Shown: positions 26,334 through 35,263 of the stretch, piece after piece
How the letters are laid out: the number at the start of each line of letters is the position of its first letter
Position numbering within the stretch: the stretch's first letter is position 1
NCBI RefSeq assembly: GCF_900182575.1
Contig: NZ_FXSZ01000001.1
Coordinates: 310,001-374,000 of the forward strand
Reading direction: 5' to 3'
From: Solitalea koreensis
Lineage (GTDB): Bacteria > Bacteroidota > Bacteroidia > Sphingobacteriales > Sphingobacteriaceae
DNA length: 64,000 nt
The notes under the pieces: generated by a model
The model's database searches: none
What the model was told of the DNA's origin: nothing
What the model saw: only the letters and a program-made list of their open reading frames with translations
Position numbers and translations under genes: made by a program

Positions 26334-28028
26334 ATGCAACAGTATATCAATAAAAGCACCTATATATTTCTTTTTACCCTTTGCGGATTCATTTATTTCC
26401 TTGGTTTACTTTTTCCACTTATTGATACCGATGCTACTAAATTCGCAGGCATTGCCTTACGGATGTTTCAACATAATGACTTTGTCAATATTTACGGTCG
26501 TTTAGAAAGCAATTTAGCCGATTATGACTACCTGGATAAACCCCATTTATTGTTTTGGCTCGCAGCAGCGTCTTATAAACTTTTTGGAATTAGTGATTGG
26601 GCATATAGGTTGCCTTCCGTATTATTTACATTTCTAGGCGCTTATTCAACCTATGGTCTGGGGAGAACCTTATATAATAAAGAGGTTGGAAAAATGGCCG
26701 CGTTGATCTTTGTAACATCACAAGCTATTATTTTGGCCAATCATGATGTTCGTATGGATGCTATTTTAACAGGTTCTGTGGCACTTGGCATTTGGCAACT
26801 GGCCGAATTTATAAAAACCGACAAACTCATTAACGTCATGATTGGAGCTGCAGGAGTAGCCTTAGGGGTATCAACCAAAGGCATGATTGCTGTATTCGTT
26901 ACCGGAAGTGCTCTATTTTGCTTCACCGTATATCTACGCAAATGGACGACCTTTTATAATTGGAAATGGCTCGTTGGTGCAGCTGCTTTTCTGCTTACAT
27001 TGGCACCGGTACTGTATTGCTATTATTTACAATTCGATTTACATCCCGAGAAGTTTGTTAATGGGCAACACGGTCTATTGGGTATTAAGTTCATTTTCTG
27101 GACTCAAAGCTTTGATCGATTGGCCGGTGACAGAACCTTTGTTTCTAACCCGGAGTTTTCATTCTTCTACCAAACGCTTCTTTGGGCAATCTTACCCTGG
27201 GTCTTAATTGTATATGCGTCCATTTTCGGCCGAATCAAAGCCTTTTGGGATGTTCGTTTTCGCAAATTACCCGACATGGATTTTTTGACCTTAGGCGGAT
27301 TATTAATCATGTTGCCATTAATGTCCATGTCACAATTCAAGCTTCCTCATTACCTGAATGTATTGTTTCCGATGTTCGCCGTGCTTTTAGCTTCTTACCT
27401 CGACAACCTCATGAAAAGTAATAATCTAAAAGCGTTGAATATTTTGGAAAAGACGCAGTTATTCACGATTGGCATACTCATTCTACTTTCTATCATCATC
27501 AACTTCTGGTTTTTCCCGATGGATAAAATTTGGGTTGAAGTTATTGCTTTTATTTTGCTTACGATTCTGTTTTATACCATTTTCCGGGGACAAGGAATTA
27601 TGTATCGGATTTTAGTACCATCTGCCGTTGCCATTTTACTAGTAAACTTCATGCTGAATGCCAACTTTTACCCTCAATTATTAAAATATCAGGCAGGAAA
27701 TGAAATGGCGAGAATTGCTAAAGAAAACAACATAAGTACTGATAAAACCTATATCTACAAACAGCTTATCAATTCATTCGATTTCTATTCTAAGAAAATG
27801 GTTCCGGGATTGAGTGTGGAGCAGATTAAACACAAAAATGATGCAGGCGAAAAATTCTATGTATTTGTAGTAGGCGACGATAAAAAAGAGCTTGATAACA
27901 TGAAGTTGAATTACGGAAAGATTTATACCACTCCGCAATACAGAGTATCTCGCTTGAAAATCAAATTTCTCAATCCTTCAACCCGTCCACAAACGTTGAA
28001 CACCGGATATTTGATAGAAGTGAATTAA
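26334..28028 (+). CDS. Integral membrane GT-C glycosyltransferase (ArnT/PMT family, GT39-like)
   Basis: The protein has 564 residues and about 11-12 membrane helices. The first periplasmic loop has DTDATKFA (31-38), the acidic pair that binds the polyprenyl-phosphate sugar donor, and LDKPHLLFW (68-76) follows, as in other Bacteroidota members. It should transfer a sugar from a lipid carrier to lipid A, a protein or another envelope acceptor. The acceptor is unknown. It is divergent from the carrier-loading GT2 gene, with a 168-bp shared region. Confidence 0.88.
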   Translation: MQQYINKSTYIFLFTLCGFIYFLGLLFPLIDTDATKFAGIALRMFQHNDFVNIYGRLESNLADYDYLDKPHLLFWLAAASYKLFGISDWAYRLPSVLFTFLGAYSTYGLGRTLYNKEVGKMAALIFVTSQAIILANHDVRMDAILTGSVALGIWQLAEFIKTDKLINVMIGAAGVALGVSTKGMIAVFVTGSALFCFTVYLRKWTTFYNWKWLVGAAAFLLTLAPVLYCYYLQFDLHPEKFVNGQHGLLGIKFIFWTQSFDRLAGDRTFVSNPEFSFFYQTLLWAILPWVLIVYASIFGRIKAFWDVRFRKLPDMDFLTLGGLLIMLPLMSMSQFKLPHYLNVLFPMFAVLLASYLDNLMKSNNLKALNILEKTQLFTIGILILLSIIINFWFFPMDKIWVEVIAFILLTILFYTIFRGQGIMYRILVPSAVAILLVNFMLNANFYPQLLKYQAGNEMARIAKENNISTDKTYIYKQLINSFDFYSKKMVPGLSVEQIKHKNDAGEKFYVFVVGDDKKELDNMKLNYGKIYTTPQYRVSRLKIKFLNPSTRPQTLNTGYLIEVN

Positions 28029-28144
28029 GGCGGGTTCATTCCAACTGAAAATAATTGAAACTTAAGCAATATGAACGAATCTAAAGAATCTTTATTTCTT
28101 CATTCCATCATTCAATTACTCAACAAATGAATTAAATTAGCGGC

Positions 28145-29065
28145 TTGAAAGGAAAAGTAATAAAATCGACAGGAAGCTGGTACAGCGTTTTAGGGGATGA
28201 CGGAAATTCGTACGAATGCCGGATCAAAGGGAAATTCCGTATTAAAGGTTTGAAAACCACAAATCCGATTGCCGTTGGAGATATGGTAGATTTTGAAATG
28301 GAACCGGGTGAAGAAACTGCTATCATTAACCATCTTCATGAACGCCATAATTACATTATCCGTAAATCGGTTAACCTTTCCAAACAAACACAGATTATCG
28401 CCGCCAATATGGATCAAGCCATTTTGGTCGTTACGCTGGCTTTACCACGCACATCATTAGGTTTTATTGACCGCTTCCTGCTTACAGCCGAAGCTTATCA
28501 TATCCCTGCCATCCTTCTGTTCAACAAATATGATTTGTATGAAGAAGCGGATAAAGAATATTTGAAAGCAGTTCAGGAAATCTATGAGTCGATCGGTTAT
28601 CCTTGCTATGAAATTTCCGCACTTACAGGCTTCGGAATCGATAAAGTGAAGGCTTTAATTAAAGACAAAACCACTTTATTTTCCGGTCACTCAGGCGTAG
28701 GCAAATCATCTTTGATTAACGCTATCGTTCCAGAAAATCAGTTGAAAACTGCTGAAATATCACGTGCGCATCAAAAAGGCATGCATACCACTACTTTTGC
28801 TGAAATGTTTACACTTCCGGATGGTGGTTTCGTAATCGATACTCCTGGAATTCGTGAATTGGGCGTTGTGGATATTGACAAGTATGAACTTTCGGGCTAT
28901 TTCCCTGAAATGAAAGAAATGGTGAACCAATGCCGTTTTAACAATTGCACGCACACTCAGGAACCGGGTTGCGCTGTAATTAAAGCTGTTGAAGAAGGCC
29001 GGATTGCGGTGAGTCGCTATGAAAGTTATTTCTCGGTATTTCACAATGTGGATACACGAGTTTAG
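28145..29065 (+). CDS. rsgA: Small ribosomal subunit biogenesis GTPase RsgA
   Basis: The protein has 306 residues. Motifs occur in the circularly permuted order that defines RsgA: an N-terminal OB fold (1-75), NKYD (127-130), then GHSGVGKS (181-188) and DTPG (232-235). A zinc finger with Cys263, Cys268, His270 and Cys276 follows. It acts in late 30S maturation. The start is TTG at 28145; the only nearby ATG (28127) runs into a stop after two codons. The spacer before it contains the CATTCCATCATTCAATTA motif seen in other gaps. Confidence 0.96.
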   Translation: MKGKVIKSTGSWYSVLGDDGNSYECRIKGKFRIKGLKTTNPIAVGDMVDFEMEPGEETAIINHLHERHNYIIRKSVNLSKQTQIIAANMDQAILVVTLALPRTSLGFIDRFLLTAEAYHIPAILLFNKYDLYEEADKEYLKAVQEIYESIGYPCYEISALTGFGIDKVKALIKDKTTLFSGHSGVGKSSLINAIVPENQLKTAEISRAHQKGMHTTTFAEMFTLPDGGFVIDTPGIRELGVVDIDKYELSGYFPEMKEMVNQCRFNNCTHTQEPGCAVIKAVEEGRIAVSRYESYFSVFHNVDTRV

Positions 29066-29123
29066 GAAAGCCATGAGTATTTAAGTCTTACTGAGAATCA
29101 TGGCGACTAAAAACCATGAAAAC

Positions 29124-29450
29124 CTACTTCAATTTTTCATTATTCCTGTGCCTATCAGCATCACGGATACTTTTCTTCTCCAGATTTTTCTCTAAAGCTT
29201 CTGTGAGGTTCACTCCGGTTTGATTGGCCAAACAAATCAATACAAACAATACATCGGCCAGTTCATCTCCTAAGTTTTTATCCTTATCTGATTTCTTAAA
29301 AGATTGATCCCCATACGTTCTGCTAATCAATCGGGCAACTTCCCCAACTTCTTCCGTTAAGATGGCCATATTGGTTAACTCACTGAAATAACGAACACCG
29401 GTGGTCGTAATCCAGTTATCGACCAAAGCTTGAGCTTCTTCTAGAGTCAT
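29124..29450 (-). CDS. MazG-like nucleotide pyrophosphohydrolase
   Basis: The protein has 108 residues from ATG 29450. The helical MazG fold is shown by EEVGEVAR and, 21 residues on, DELADVLFVL, which together give the metal-binding E-E...E-x-x-D set. Small MazG-type enzymes hydrolyse (d)NTPs and are thought to clean nucleotide pools. It is encoded 32 bp after dtd on the same strand, as often seen in Bacteroidota. The substrate is unknown. Confidence 0.88.
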   Translation of the reverse strand: MTLEEAQALVDNWITTTGVRYFSELTNMAILTEEVGEVARLISRTYGDQSFKKSDKDKNLGDELADVLFVLICLANQTGVNLTEALEKNLEKKSIRDADRHRNNEKLK

Positions 29451-29482
29451 ATTGTTGCAGTTCAAGTTATATTTAGTTGTTG

Positions 29483-29941
29483 TTAAAAGCTATCCTTATC
29501 ATGCGTGTCCATAATAATCGTTACAGGACCATCATTGACCAAAGTTACCTTCATATCGGCACCAAACTCACCGGTTGCAATTTCTTTGCCCAGTTGCTGT
29601 TCTAGTGCTTTAATAAATGCCTCATAAAGTGGAATAGCTTTGTCGGGTTTGGCTGCACGGGTAAATCCGGGGCGATTCCCTTTTTTGGTAGAAGCATGTA
29701 GCGTGAACTGACTAATTAATAAAACATTGCCATTTACATCTGCCAAAGCCTTATTCATTAGTCCGTTTTCATCACTAAATACACGCATTGAAGCAATCTT
29801 TTGGGAGAGCCAAGCAATGTCATCCTGTGTATCACGATCTTCAATGCCGAGTAACACCACAAAACCAATATCAATCTGGCCATTGATTTTACCATTAATT
29901 TTCACGGAAGCCTCTGAAACACGTTGGATAACTGCGCGCAT
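29483..29941 (-). CDS. dtd: D-aminoacyl-tRNA deacylase
   Basis: The protein has 152 residues, the normal Dtd length. Both active-site signatures are present: SQFT (77-80) and the cross-subunit Gly-cisPro motif NDGPVT (136-141). The enzyme removes D-amino acids (and glycine) mischarged onto tRNA. It probably forms an operon with the MazG-like gene downstream. Confidence 0.96.
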   Translation of the reverse strand: MRAVIQRVSEASVKINGKINGQIDIGFVVLLGIEDRDTQDDIAWLSQKIASMRVFSDENGLMNKALADVNGNVLLISQFTLHASTKKGNRPGFTRAAKPDKAIPLYEAFIKALEQQLGKEIATGEFGADMKVTLVNDGPVTIIMDTHDKDSF

Positions 29942-30031
29942 TTTTAATGATGGAATTATTGAATGAGAGAATGTTTGAATTACTTAAATTTAAGACTAAA
30001 GCTTAAAGCATTTCTTCAAGCCTTTAAACCT

Positions 30032-30736
30032 TTAACCTTTAACAATCATCCCGTCCTTAATCACCGGTACAGAATCAATCAGGTTTAGATTCAAACAAAA
30101 TTCAATGTCCTTTTCAATTCCCAATTTTTTAAGGCGTTCGCTGTGCGATGATTTTTTCATGTATTCATGTAAATCATCTTTGGCCATGAGGTACAAATCT
30201 TCAGCTAAAACAGATGCATCACACCAGGTGTCGAAATGAAACTTCAATTGATGCACTACTGCGCCGGCAAATAAGGTATCTTCCAAATTCACCTTCCCCT
30301 TCCATCCCGAACACAACAAAAACACATTTTTATCCTGTTTAACCAGGTAATGACAAACCGCATTCAAATTAAGGAAAGAACCAATTACGATTTCATCTGC
30401 TCCTTTTGATTCATTAATGGCATGAGTCCCATTCGTAGTAGTAAGTACCAAGGTTTTCCCTTCTACTTTCTCTTTTGAATAACTAAAAGGAGAATTCCCG
30501 AAATCAAAACCATCAACTACCTCACCGTTACGTTCTGCTCCCAATAAATGACCATGATCTTTATAAGCAATACACTCTTCAACCGTAGCCACCGGGATGA
30601 TGGCCTTAGCTCCATTATCGATGCCGTAAGTAATGGAAGATGTAGCGCGAAAAATATCAATAACCACAACCACACTACCTGTTAAATCATATAAGTGTAA
30701 AAGCGCAGGGGTAAAGCAGACTTCGAGTTTTTTCAT
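30032..30736 (-). CDS. 2-phosphosulfolactate phosphatase family protein (ComB-like)
   Basis: The protein has 234 residues from ATG 30736; an ATG 18 bp upstream lies next to a dispersed repeat and is less likely. The signature DIFRATSSI near 27-35 and LTTTNGTHAI near 100 identify the ComB family. In methanogens ComB makes (R)-sulfolactate for coenzyme M. In Bacteroidota the substrate is not established, and a link to sulfonolipids is only speculation. The neighbours (gcvT upstream, dtd downstream) give no pathway clue. Confidence 0.85.
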   Translation of the reverse strand: MKKLEVCFTPALLHLYDLTGSVVVVIDIFRATSSITYGIDNGAKAIIPVATVEECIAYKDHGHLLGAERNGEVVDGFDFGNSPFSYSKEKVEGKTLVLTTTNGTHAINESKGADEIVIGSFLNLNAVCHYLVKQDKNVFLLCSGWKGKVNLEDTLFAGAVVHQLKFHFDTWCDASVLAEDLYLMAKDDLHEYMKKSSHSERLKKLGIEKDIEFCLNLNLIDSVPVIKDGMIVKG

Positions 30737-30748
30737 TGGGATAAATAT

Positions 30749-30820
30749 TGTCATTCCGCGGTAACGAAGAATCCCCTTCCGAAGAATATCAGGGATCCTT
30801 CGTTACCACTCAGGATGACA
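30749..30820. repeat. Dispersed inverted repeat between comB-like and gcvT
   Basis: Inner arms GGTAACGAAGAATCC (30760-30774) and GGATCCTTCGTTACC (30793-30807) match in 14 of 15 positions. Outer arms TGTCATTCC (30749-30757) and GGATGACA (30813-30820) add a second stem. This TGTCATYCC...GGATGACA structure is a mobile-repeat-like element. It fills almost the whole gap between the two genes. Confidence 0.8.
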
Positions 30821-30829
30821 CAAATGGAA

Positions 30830-31906
30830 TTATTTAAAAGGATATTTCACCACTTTGGCTTTCACTTTATTATCGCGGATGCCGATGAAGATTTCGTCAT
30901 TTTCTTTGGCGTGATCAAGAGCTACGTAGCCCATACCAATTGCTTTTTGCAAACTTGGCGCTTGAGTACCCGAGGTTACGCGGCCAATTTTAGCACCATT
31001 AGCATCAAAAATTTCGTAATCGTGACGCGGAATACCACGCTCCAACATTTCAAAACCAACTAATTTTTGTTTGATGCCAGCTTCTTTTTGTACTTTTAAT
31101 GCAGCTGAATTGGTAAAGTCTTTAGTGAACTTGGTGATCCAGCCCAAACCAGCTTCTAATGGCGAAGTAGTATCGTCAATATCATTACCATACAGGGCAA
31201 AACCCATTTCTAAACGCAAGGTATCACGGGCTCCTAAACCAATCGGCTTAATATCAAACTCTTTACCTGCTTCAAAAACAGCTTTCCAGATTTGCTCTGC
31301 GTGTTCGTTATCAAAGTAAATTTCGAAACCACCTGCACCGGTGTAACCTGTAGCCGAAACTACAACATTATCAACACCTGCAAATGTGCCTTTCTTGAAT
31401 GAGTAGTATTCCATTCCCGCTAAATCGAAATCGGTAAGTTTTTGCAAAGCTGCAGCTGCCTTCGGACCTTGAACCGCCAACAAACTGGTTTTTTCAGAGA
31501 TATTGTGCATTTCAACACCATTCGTATTGCGCTCTGAAATCCAATTCCAATCTTTCTCAATGTTTGACGCATTTACCACTAACATATAGGTTTTCTCGTC
31601 GATGCGGTAAACCAATAAATCGTCAACAATACCGCCGTTTTCATTAGGCAAGCATGAATACTGAACTTTGCCATCAAATAACTTAGAAGCGTCGTTTGAA
31701 GTAACGCGTTGGATCAACTCCAATGCATTCTCACCTTTCAGGATGAACTCACCCATGTGCGATACGTCGAACACACCTACTCCGTTACGAACGGTAGCGT
31801 GCTCATCGTTAATACCAGTGTACTGAACCGGCATATTATAACCTGCAAAAGGCACCATTTTAGCACCCAAGGCAATGTGTACGTTTGTTAAAGCTGTATT
31901 TTTCAT
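30830..31906 (-). CDS. gcvT: Aminomethyltransferase (glycine cleavage system T protein)
   Basis: The protein has 358 residues, standard for GcvT. It contains the folate-binding GCV_T domain (VFDVSHMGEFILKG near 45) and the C-terminal barrel (IGRVTSGTQAPSLQKAIGMGYV near 310). Conserved segments such as GYTGAGGFEIYF and GLGARDTLRLEMGFALYG are visible. The protein releases ammonia and transfers the methylene group to tetrahydrofolate. The P and H protein genes are not in this window. Confidence 0.97.
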   Translation of the reverse strand: MKNTALTNVHIALGAKMVPFAGYNMPVQYTGINDEHATVRNGVGVFDVSHMGEFILKGENALELIQRVTSNDASKLFDGKVQYSCLPNENGGIVDDLLVYRIDEKTYMLVVNASNIEKDWNWISERNTNGVEMHNISEKTSLLAVQGPKAAAALQKLTDFDLAGMEYYSFKKGTFAGVDNVVVSATGYTGAGGFEIYFDNEHAEQIWKAVFEAGKEFDIKPIGLGARDTLRLEMGFALYGNDIDDTTSPLEAGLGWITKFTKDFTNSAALKVQKEAGIKQKLVGFEMLERGIPRHDYEIFDANGAKIGRVTSGTQAPSLQKAIGMGYVALDHAKENDEIFIGIRDNKVKAKVVKYPFK

Positions 31907-31926
31907 GAATTCATCATAAGGAAGCG

Positions 31927-31934
31927 CAAAGGTA
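31927..31934 (-). promoter_or_regulatory. Probable -7 element of gcvT
   Basis: TACCTTTG on the minus strand matches TAnnTTTG and gives a leader of about 15 nt before the gcvT ATG. No TTTG lies 19 nt upstream, so the support is a half-site plus position. Confidence 0.5.
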
Positions 31935-32068
31935 ACAATATTTGGAAGAAGGGAGAATGGATGAAGGCAGATGGAATTATATCCTCAACCATCGCTTTAC
32001 ACCCGACAATTCTGCTGTCTATTGTCTAAATTTATATCAACCAATCATTTTATCAAAAACTCCCATAC

Positions 32069-32479
32069 ATGGAAACACTATCATTAACCAATGACATTAA
32101 GGTAATGTACGTTACCGCAAAATCTTTTCCTGATGGCATTTTAGAGGCACGTCAAACCTTGCATAAAGTGATTCCGTTTGCTACTAATAGAAAATACTTT
32201 GGCCTATCGCGCCCTGAAGATGGGGTCGGCATAGTTTACAGAGCAGCGGCAGAAGAAATTAATCAAGGAGAAGCTGAACAAATTAATTGCAACACACTGG
32301 TGATTAAAAAAGGTAACTACCTTGGAATAACAATCAGCGACTACATGCATGACCTCTCAAGTATTGGAAGAACCTTCAAACAACTTCTGGAATCACCTGA
32401 TCTGGACCCTCAAGGTTACTGTGTTGAATGGTATTTAAGCAAGAAAGATGTAAAATGTATGATAAGACTTAAAGATTAA
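32069..32479 (+). CDS. Small GyrI-like/effector-binding domain protein
   Basis: The protein has 136 residues and is cytosolic, with no signal peptide or membrane segment. The pattern KVMYVTAKSFPDGI ... YFGLSRPEDGVGIVYRAAAEE ... KGNYLGITISDYMHD ... PDLDPQGYCVEWY is of the GyrI/AraC-effector-binding type common in Bacteroidota. I infer a small-molecule-binding role from overall pattern, not from catalytic residues. It ends 5 bp before the reductase-like gene and is probably cotranscribed with it. Confidence 0.6.
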   Translation: METLSLTNDIKVMYVTAKSFPDGILEARQTLHKVIPFATNRKYFGLSRPEDGVGIVYRAAAEEINQGEAEQINCNTLVIKKGNYLGITISDYMHDLSSIGRTFKQLLESPDLDPQGYCVEWYLSKKDVKCMIRLKD

Positions 32480-32484
32480 AAAAC

Positions 32485-33039
32485 ATGAGAAAGTTAACGG
32501 TATTTAATTTTGCAACGCTGAATGGTTTCTTTAAAGGTGTACAAGAAGATATTAGCTGGCACAAACACGGTGGAGAAGAAAATGCATACGCCGCCGAAAT
32601 GCTCAAAAAGGGAAACATCCTTCTTTTTGGCCGTATAACCTATGAGCTGATGGCAAGTTACTGGCCTACTCCCCATGCGATGGAAAATGATCCGGCCGTC
32701 GCAAAAGGGATGAATGATGCTGATAAAATTGTCTTCTCCCGAACACTCCAAATTGCCGATTGGGCCAACACGAGCATAATAAAAGACAATATTTTTGAAG
32801 AAGTTAAGAAAATGAAAAAGCTTCCAGGAAAAGACATGACCATTTTAGGAAGTGGAAGCATCTTAACACAGTTTGCTGAACAGCATTTGATAGACGAATA
32901 TCAGATCATGATCGATCCGATTGTGATTGGCGAGGGAACGCCTCTGTTCAAAAACATTCAGCATCCAGTAGATTTAAAACTCATCAGCTCAAAAACCTTT
33001 AACAGTGGAATTGTTCTTCTTTGCTATCAGCCGATTTAA
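32485..33039 (+). CDS. Dihydrofolate reductase/RibD C-terminal domain family protein
   Basis: The protein has 184 residues. It has MRKLTVFNFATLNGFFKG at the start, LLFGRITYELMASYWP near 47-62 and DMTILGSGSILTQFAEQHLIDEY in the second half, the pattern of RibD C-terminal-like, NADPH-binding reductases. It is distinct from classical FolA in sequence, and the substrate is unknown. It starts 5 bp after the effector-binding-type gene. Confidence 0.85.
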   Translation: MRKLTVFNFATLNGFFKGVQEDISWHKHGGEENAYAAEMLKKGNILLFGRITYELMASYWPTPHAMENDPAVAKGMNDADKIVFSRTLQIADWANTSIIKDNIFEEVKKMKKLPGKDMTILGSGSILTQFAEQHLIDEYQIMIDPIVIGEGTPLFKNIQHPVDLKLISSKTFNSGIVLLCYQPI

Positions 33040-33041
33040 CG

Positions 33042-33254
33042 TTATCCAAGCTTACCTTTTAGCTTCGACAGCGCATCGGCCATTGAGGTTGCCGGAACAC
33101 TTTTGTCAATTTCAGCATTTATAGCCAATTCATGCTCTTTTAGCGTGGCAATAACATCTGCAACTTTCAAGTTCAAACGCTTCAAATCTTTGTAATTAAT
33201 CAAGATACCTTCTTGCTCACCTTTTCCGTTGGTGATGAAACTTAGTGCTTGCAT
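33042..33254 (-). CDS. Small protein of unknown function
   Basis: The protein has 70 residues, with a beta-like N-terminus (MQALSFITNGKGEQEGILINY) and a helical C-terminus ending in MADALSKLKGKLG. It is convergent with the reductase-like gene, with only a 2-bp gap between stop codons, and lies 32 bp downstream of rnhB. I recognise no family. The layout could suggest an antitoxin-like DNA-binding fragment, but no toxin partner is present. Confidence 0.6.
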   Translation of the reverse strand: MQALSFITNGKGEQEGILINYKDLKRLNLKVADVIATLKEHELAINAEIDKSVPATSMADALSKLKGKLG

Positions 33255-33286
33255 GGTTTTGAGCTAAAATAATAAAGATAAAAGAA

Positions 33287-33928
33287 TCAAGACATGGAAC
33301 CGACTGTACAATCGGTATCTTTTGAGGTTAGTTCAAACAATTCCAGTTGAGAAGGAAGCAAGGTAAACGATGTACGATGATAAGAAGTAGGGCCATGTTT
33401 ACGAATTCCCTCCCGGTGTTTTTTTGTGGCATAGCCCTTATTCGTATCCCATCCGAAGTGCGGGTATTCCAAATGAATCTTATTCATAAAATCATCACGA
33501 TAGGTTTTAGCCAAAATGGAAGCCGCAGCTATGGAATAAAACTTCTCATCGCCTTTTACAATGCATGCATGCGGAAGTTTTTGGTATTTTTTAAAGCGAT
33601 TACCATCAATAATTAAATATTCAGGCTGAAGTTTAAGCTGATCTACAGCACGATGCATCGCTAGAAATGAAGCATTTAGAATGTTAACTTCGTCAATCTC
33701 AACGTTATCAACAGCTGCAACAGCATAAGCAAGGGCATTTTTCTCAATATATTCCCTTAGATCATATCTTATGGTTTCCGTTAGCAACTTAGAGTCGGTC
33801 AAAACAGGGTGTTCAAAATCTTTAGGTAAAATTACCGCTGCTGCAAAAACAGGACCTGCCAAGCAACCTCTTCCCGCTTCATCGCAGCCCGCCTCTAAAA
33901 ATTCTTCCTGATAAAATGATTGCAGCAT
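33287..33928 (-). CDS. rnhB: Ribonuclease HII
   Basis: The protein has 213 residues. The active-site motif DEAGRG (16-21, Asp16 and Glu17) is present, with further acidic residues in LIIDGN near 105 and the SIAAASILAKTYRD segment near 130-145. The enzyme removes ribonucleotides from DNA and RNA primers. The last dozen residues (TSKDTDCTVGSMS) look like an unconserved tail. It starts 10 bp after the phosphatase gene and is probably cotranscribed with it. Confidence 0.95.
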   Translation of the reverse strand: MLQSFYQEEFLEAGCDEAGRGCLAGPVFAAAVILPKDFEHPVLTDSKLLTETIRYDLREYIEKNALAYAVAAVDNVEIDEVNILNASFLAMHRAVDQLKLQPEYLIIDGNRFKKYQKLPHACIVKGDEKFYSIAAASILAKTYRDDFMNKIHLEYPHFGWDTNKGYATKKHREGIRKHGPTSYHRTSFTLLPSQLELFELTSKDTDCTVGSMS

Positions 33929-33937
33929 GGAGTCTTA

Positions 33938-35173
33938 TTAAAACGTTTTAAACGTCAGCAAAGTTATATCATCATCATGACGATGTCTAATAAACATGCT
34001 TTGAATTTTATCGATCAGTAATGCATTGAGCACTTTAGGTCCCAGCTCATGATGTTCCAGCAAAAATTTGGCAACATCTTCTTCATTAAACACATCGGTT
34101 TCCTCCTGATCGAACTCAATCAATCCATCGGTATAATTCAGCACCACCGATCCCGAAGGGAGCTGTTCAGTGCCGACCTTTACAAAGGGTAGTTCTTCAA
34201 AAATGCCAATCATCATTGAGCCGGTTTTTAGCTCCTTTATTTCTGTACCATTATACAACACAGGAGCATTATGACCAGAATTGACGTAGCGTAACGTTCT
34301 CGTGGCTAAATTATAATATCCGAGAAATAGAGTAATGTGTTTTTCACCGTGAGTAATATCAAAAATGGCCCGGTTGATATTCTGCATCAATATATCCAAT
34401 GGTTGATGTTGAAAAGCAAGCGTTCGCACACTGGCCTGGAAGTTGGCCATTAGCAATGCAGCGGCAATGCCTTTCCCCGAAACATCAGCCACACAAAACA
34501 TAAACTCATCTTTTGAAAGCTCTATGTAATCATAGTAGTCACCACCAATATTACGATGCGGCATATAGGTTGCAGCCATTGAAATCCGCTCATTATCGGG
34601 CAACTTTCGTGGCAGCAGCATTTCCTGAGCTTCACTGGCCACTTCAAGATCGCGTTGCAAACGCTCTTTCTGTAAACGTTCTTCATATAAATGACGGTTT
34701 TCAGCAGCGACCATAATCACGTTAATGATTGTTTGAATAAGCTTCACATCAATTTCAACTTGCTCTGCATTCGAAACATCATATTTACCCAGCAAAACAT
34801 ATCCTAATATTTGATTTTTATAAGCTACCGGAATTAACAATTGAAAATCAGAAAGGATAGCGGGAGATGAAGTATCAAGCAGGGTTACGGTTTGGTAAGA
34901 GCAAACCATAAAAATCAGCTCAGCCAGTTCATCATCATCCAACACTTGCACGCCATAGCTTATGGGTTGCGTCCAGGATGCTCCTAAATGTGAAAAAATG
35001 CGAAGTTTTCCCACCCGCAGCTGATTTCTGAGAATCAGTTCGGTCATTTGGAAAAGTGTTTCCTTAGATTGATTACTATTTACGGCACGGGTGATCTCCA
35101 GCAATGAATTTAACTCCACCTGCCTTTTAATAAGCAGTTCGAGAATATCCTGTTGATCGTTTGCTTGATTCAC
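33938..35173 (-). CDS. GAF-SpoIIE serine phosphatase (RsbU-like PP2C)
   Basis: The protein has 411 residues. An N-terminal GAF-like sensor (about 25-165) is followed by a linker helix (165-195) and a SpoIIE-type PP2C domain (about 205-410). Metal-binding motifs are HRNIGGDYYDY, CVADVSGKGIAAALL and LNYTDGLIEF. Such proteins dephosphorylate anti-sigma-factor antagonists. No partner kinase or antagonist gene lies nearby. The start is GTG at 35173, and no in-frame ATG lies close upstream. Confidence 0.88.
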   Translation of the reverse strand: MNQANDQQDILELLIKRQVELNSLLEITRAVNSNQSKETLFQMTELILRNQLRVGKLRIFSHLGASWTQPISYGVQVLDDDELAELIFMVCSYQTVTLLDTSSPAILSDFQLLIPVAYKNQILGYVLLGKYDVSNAEQVEIDVKLIQTIINVIMVAAENRHLYEERLQKERLQRDLEVASEAQEMLLPRKLPDNERISMAATYMPHRNIGGDYYDYIELSKDEFMFCVADVSGKGIAAALLMANFQASVRTLAFQHQPLDILMQNINRAIFDITHGEKHITLFLGYYNLATRTLRYVNSGHNAPVLYNGTEIKELKTGSMMIGIFEELPFVKVGTEQLPSGSVVLNYTDGLIEFDQEETDVFNEEDVAKFLLEHHELGPKVLNALLIDKIQSMFIRHRHDDDITLLTFKTF

Positions 35174-35263
35174 TTCTTCTAGATTATATACAATTTTCTA
35201 CCAATCAAAATACTAAAAAAACATGCGTCAATTAGCAAATAACTTGAGTAAATACGAATTTGG

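Noticed and set aside
33042..33254. Toxin-antitoxin reading of the 70-residue gene next to rnhB
   Set aside because: No toxin-like partner is adjacent and no DNA-binding motif is clear, so the gene is left as unknown.
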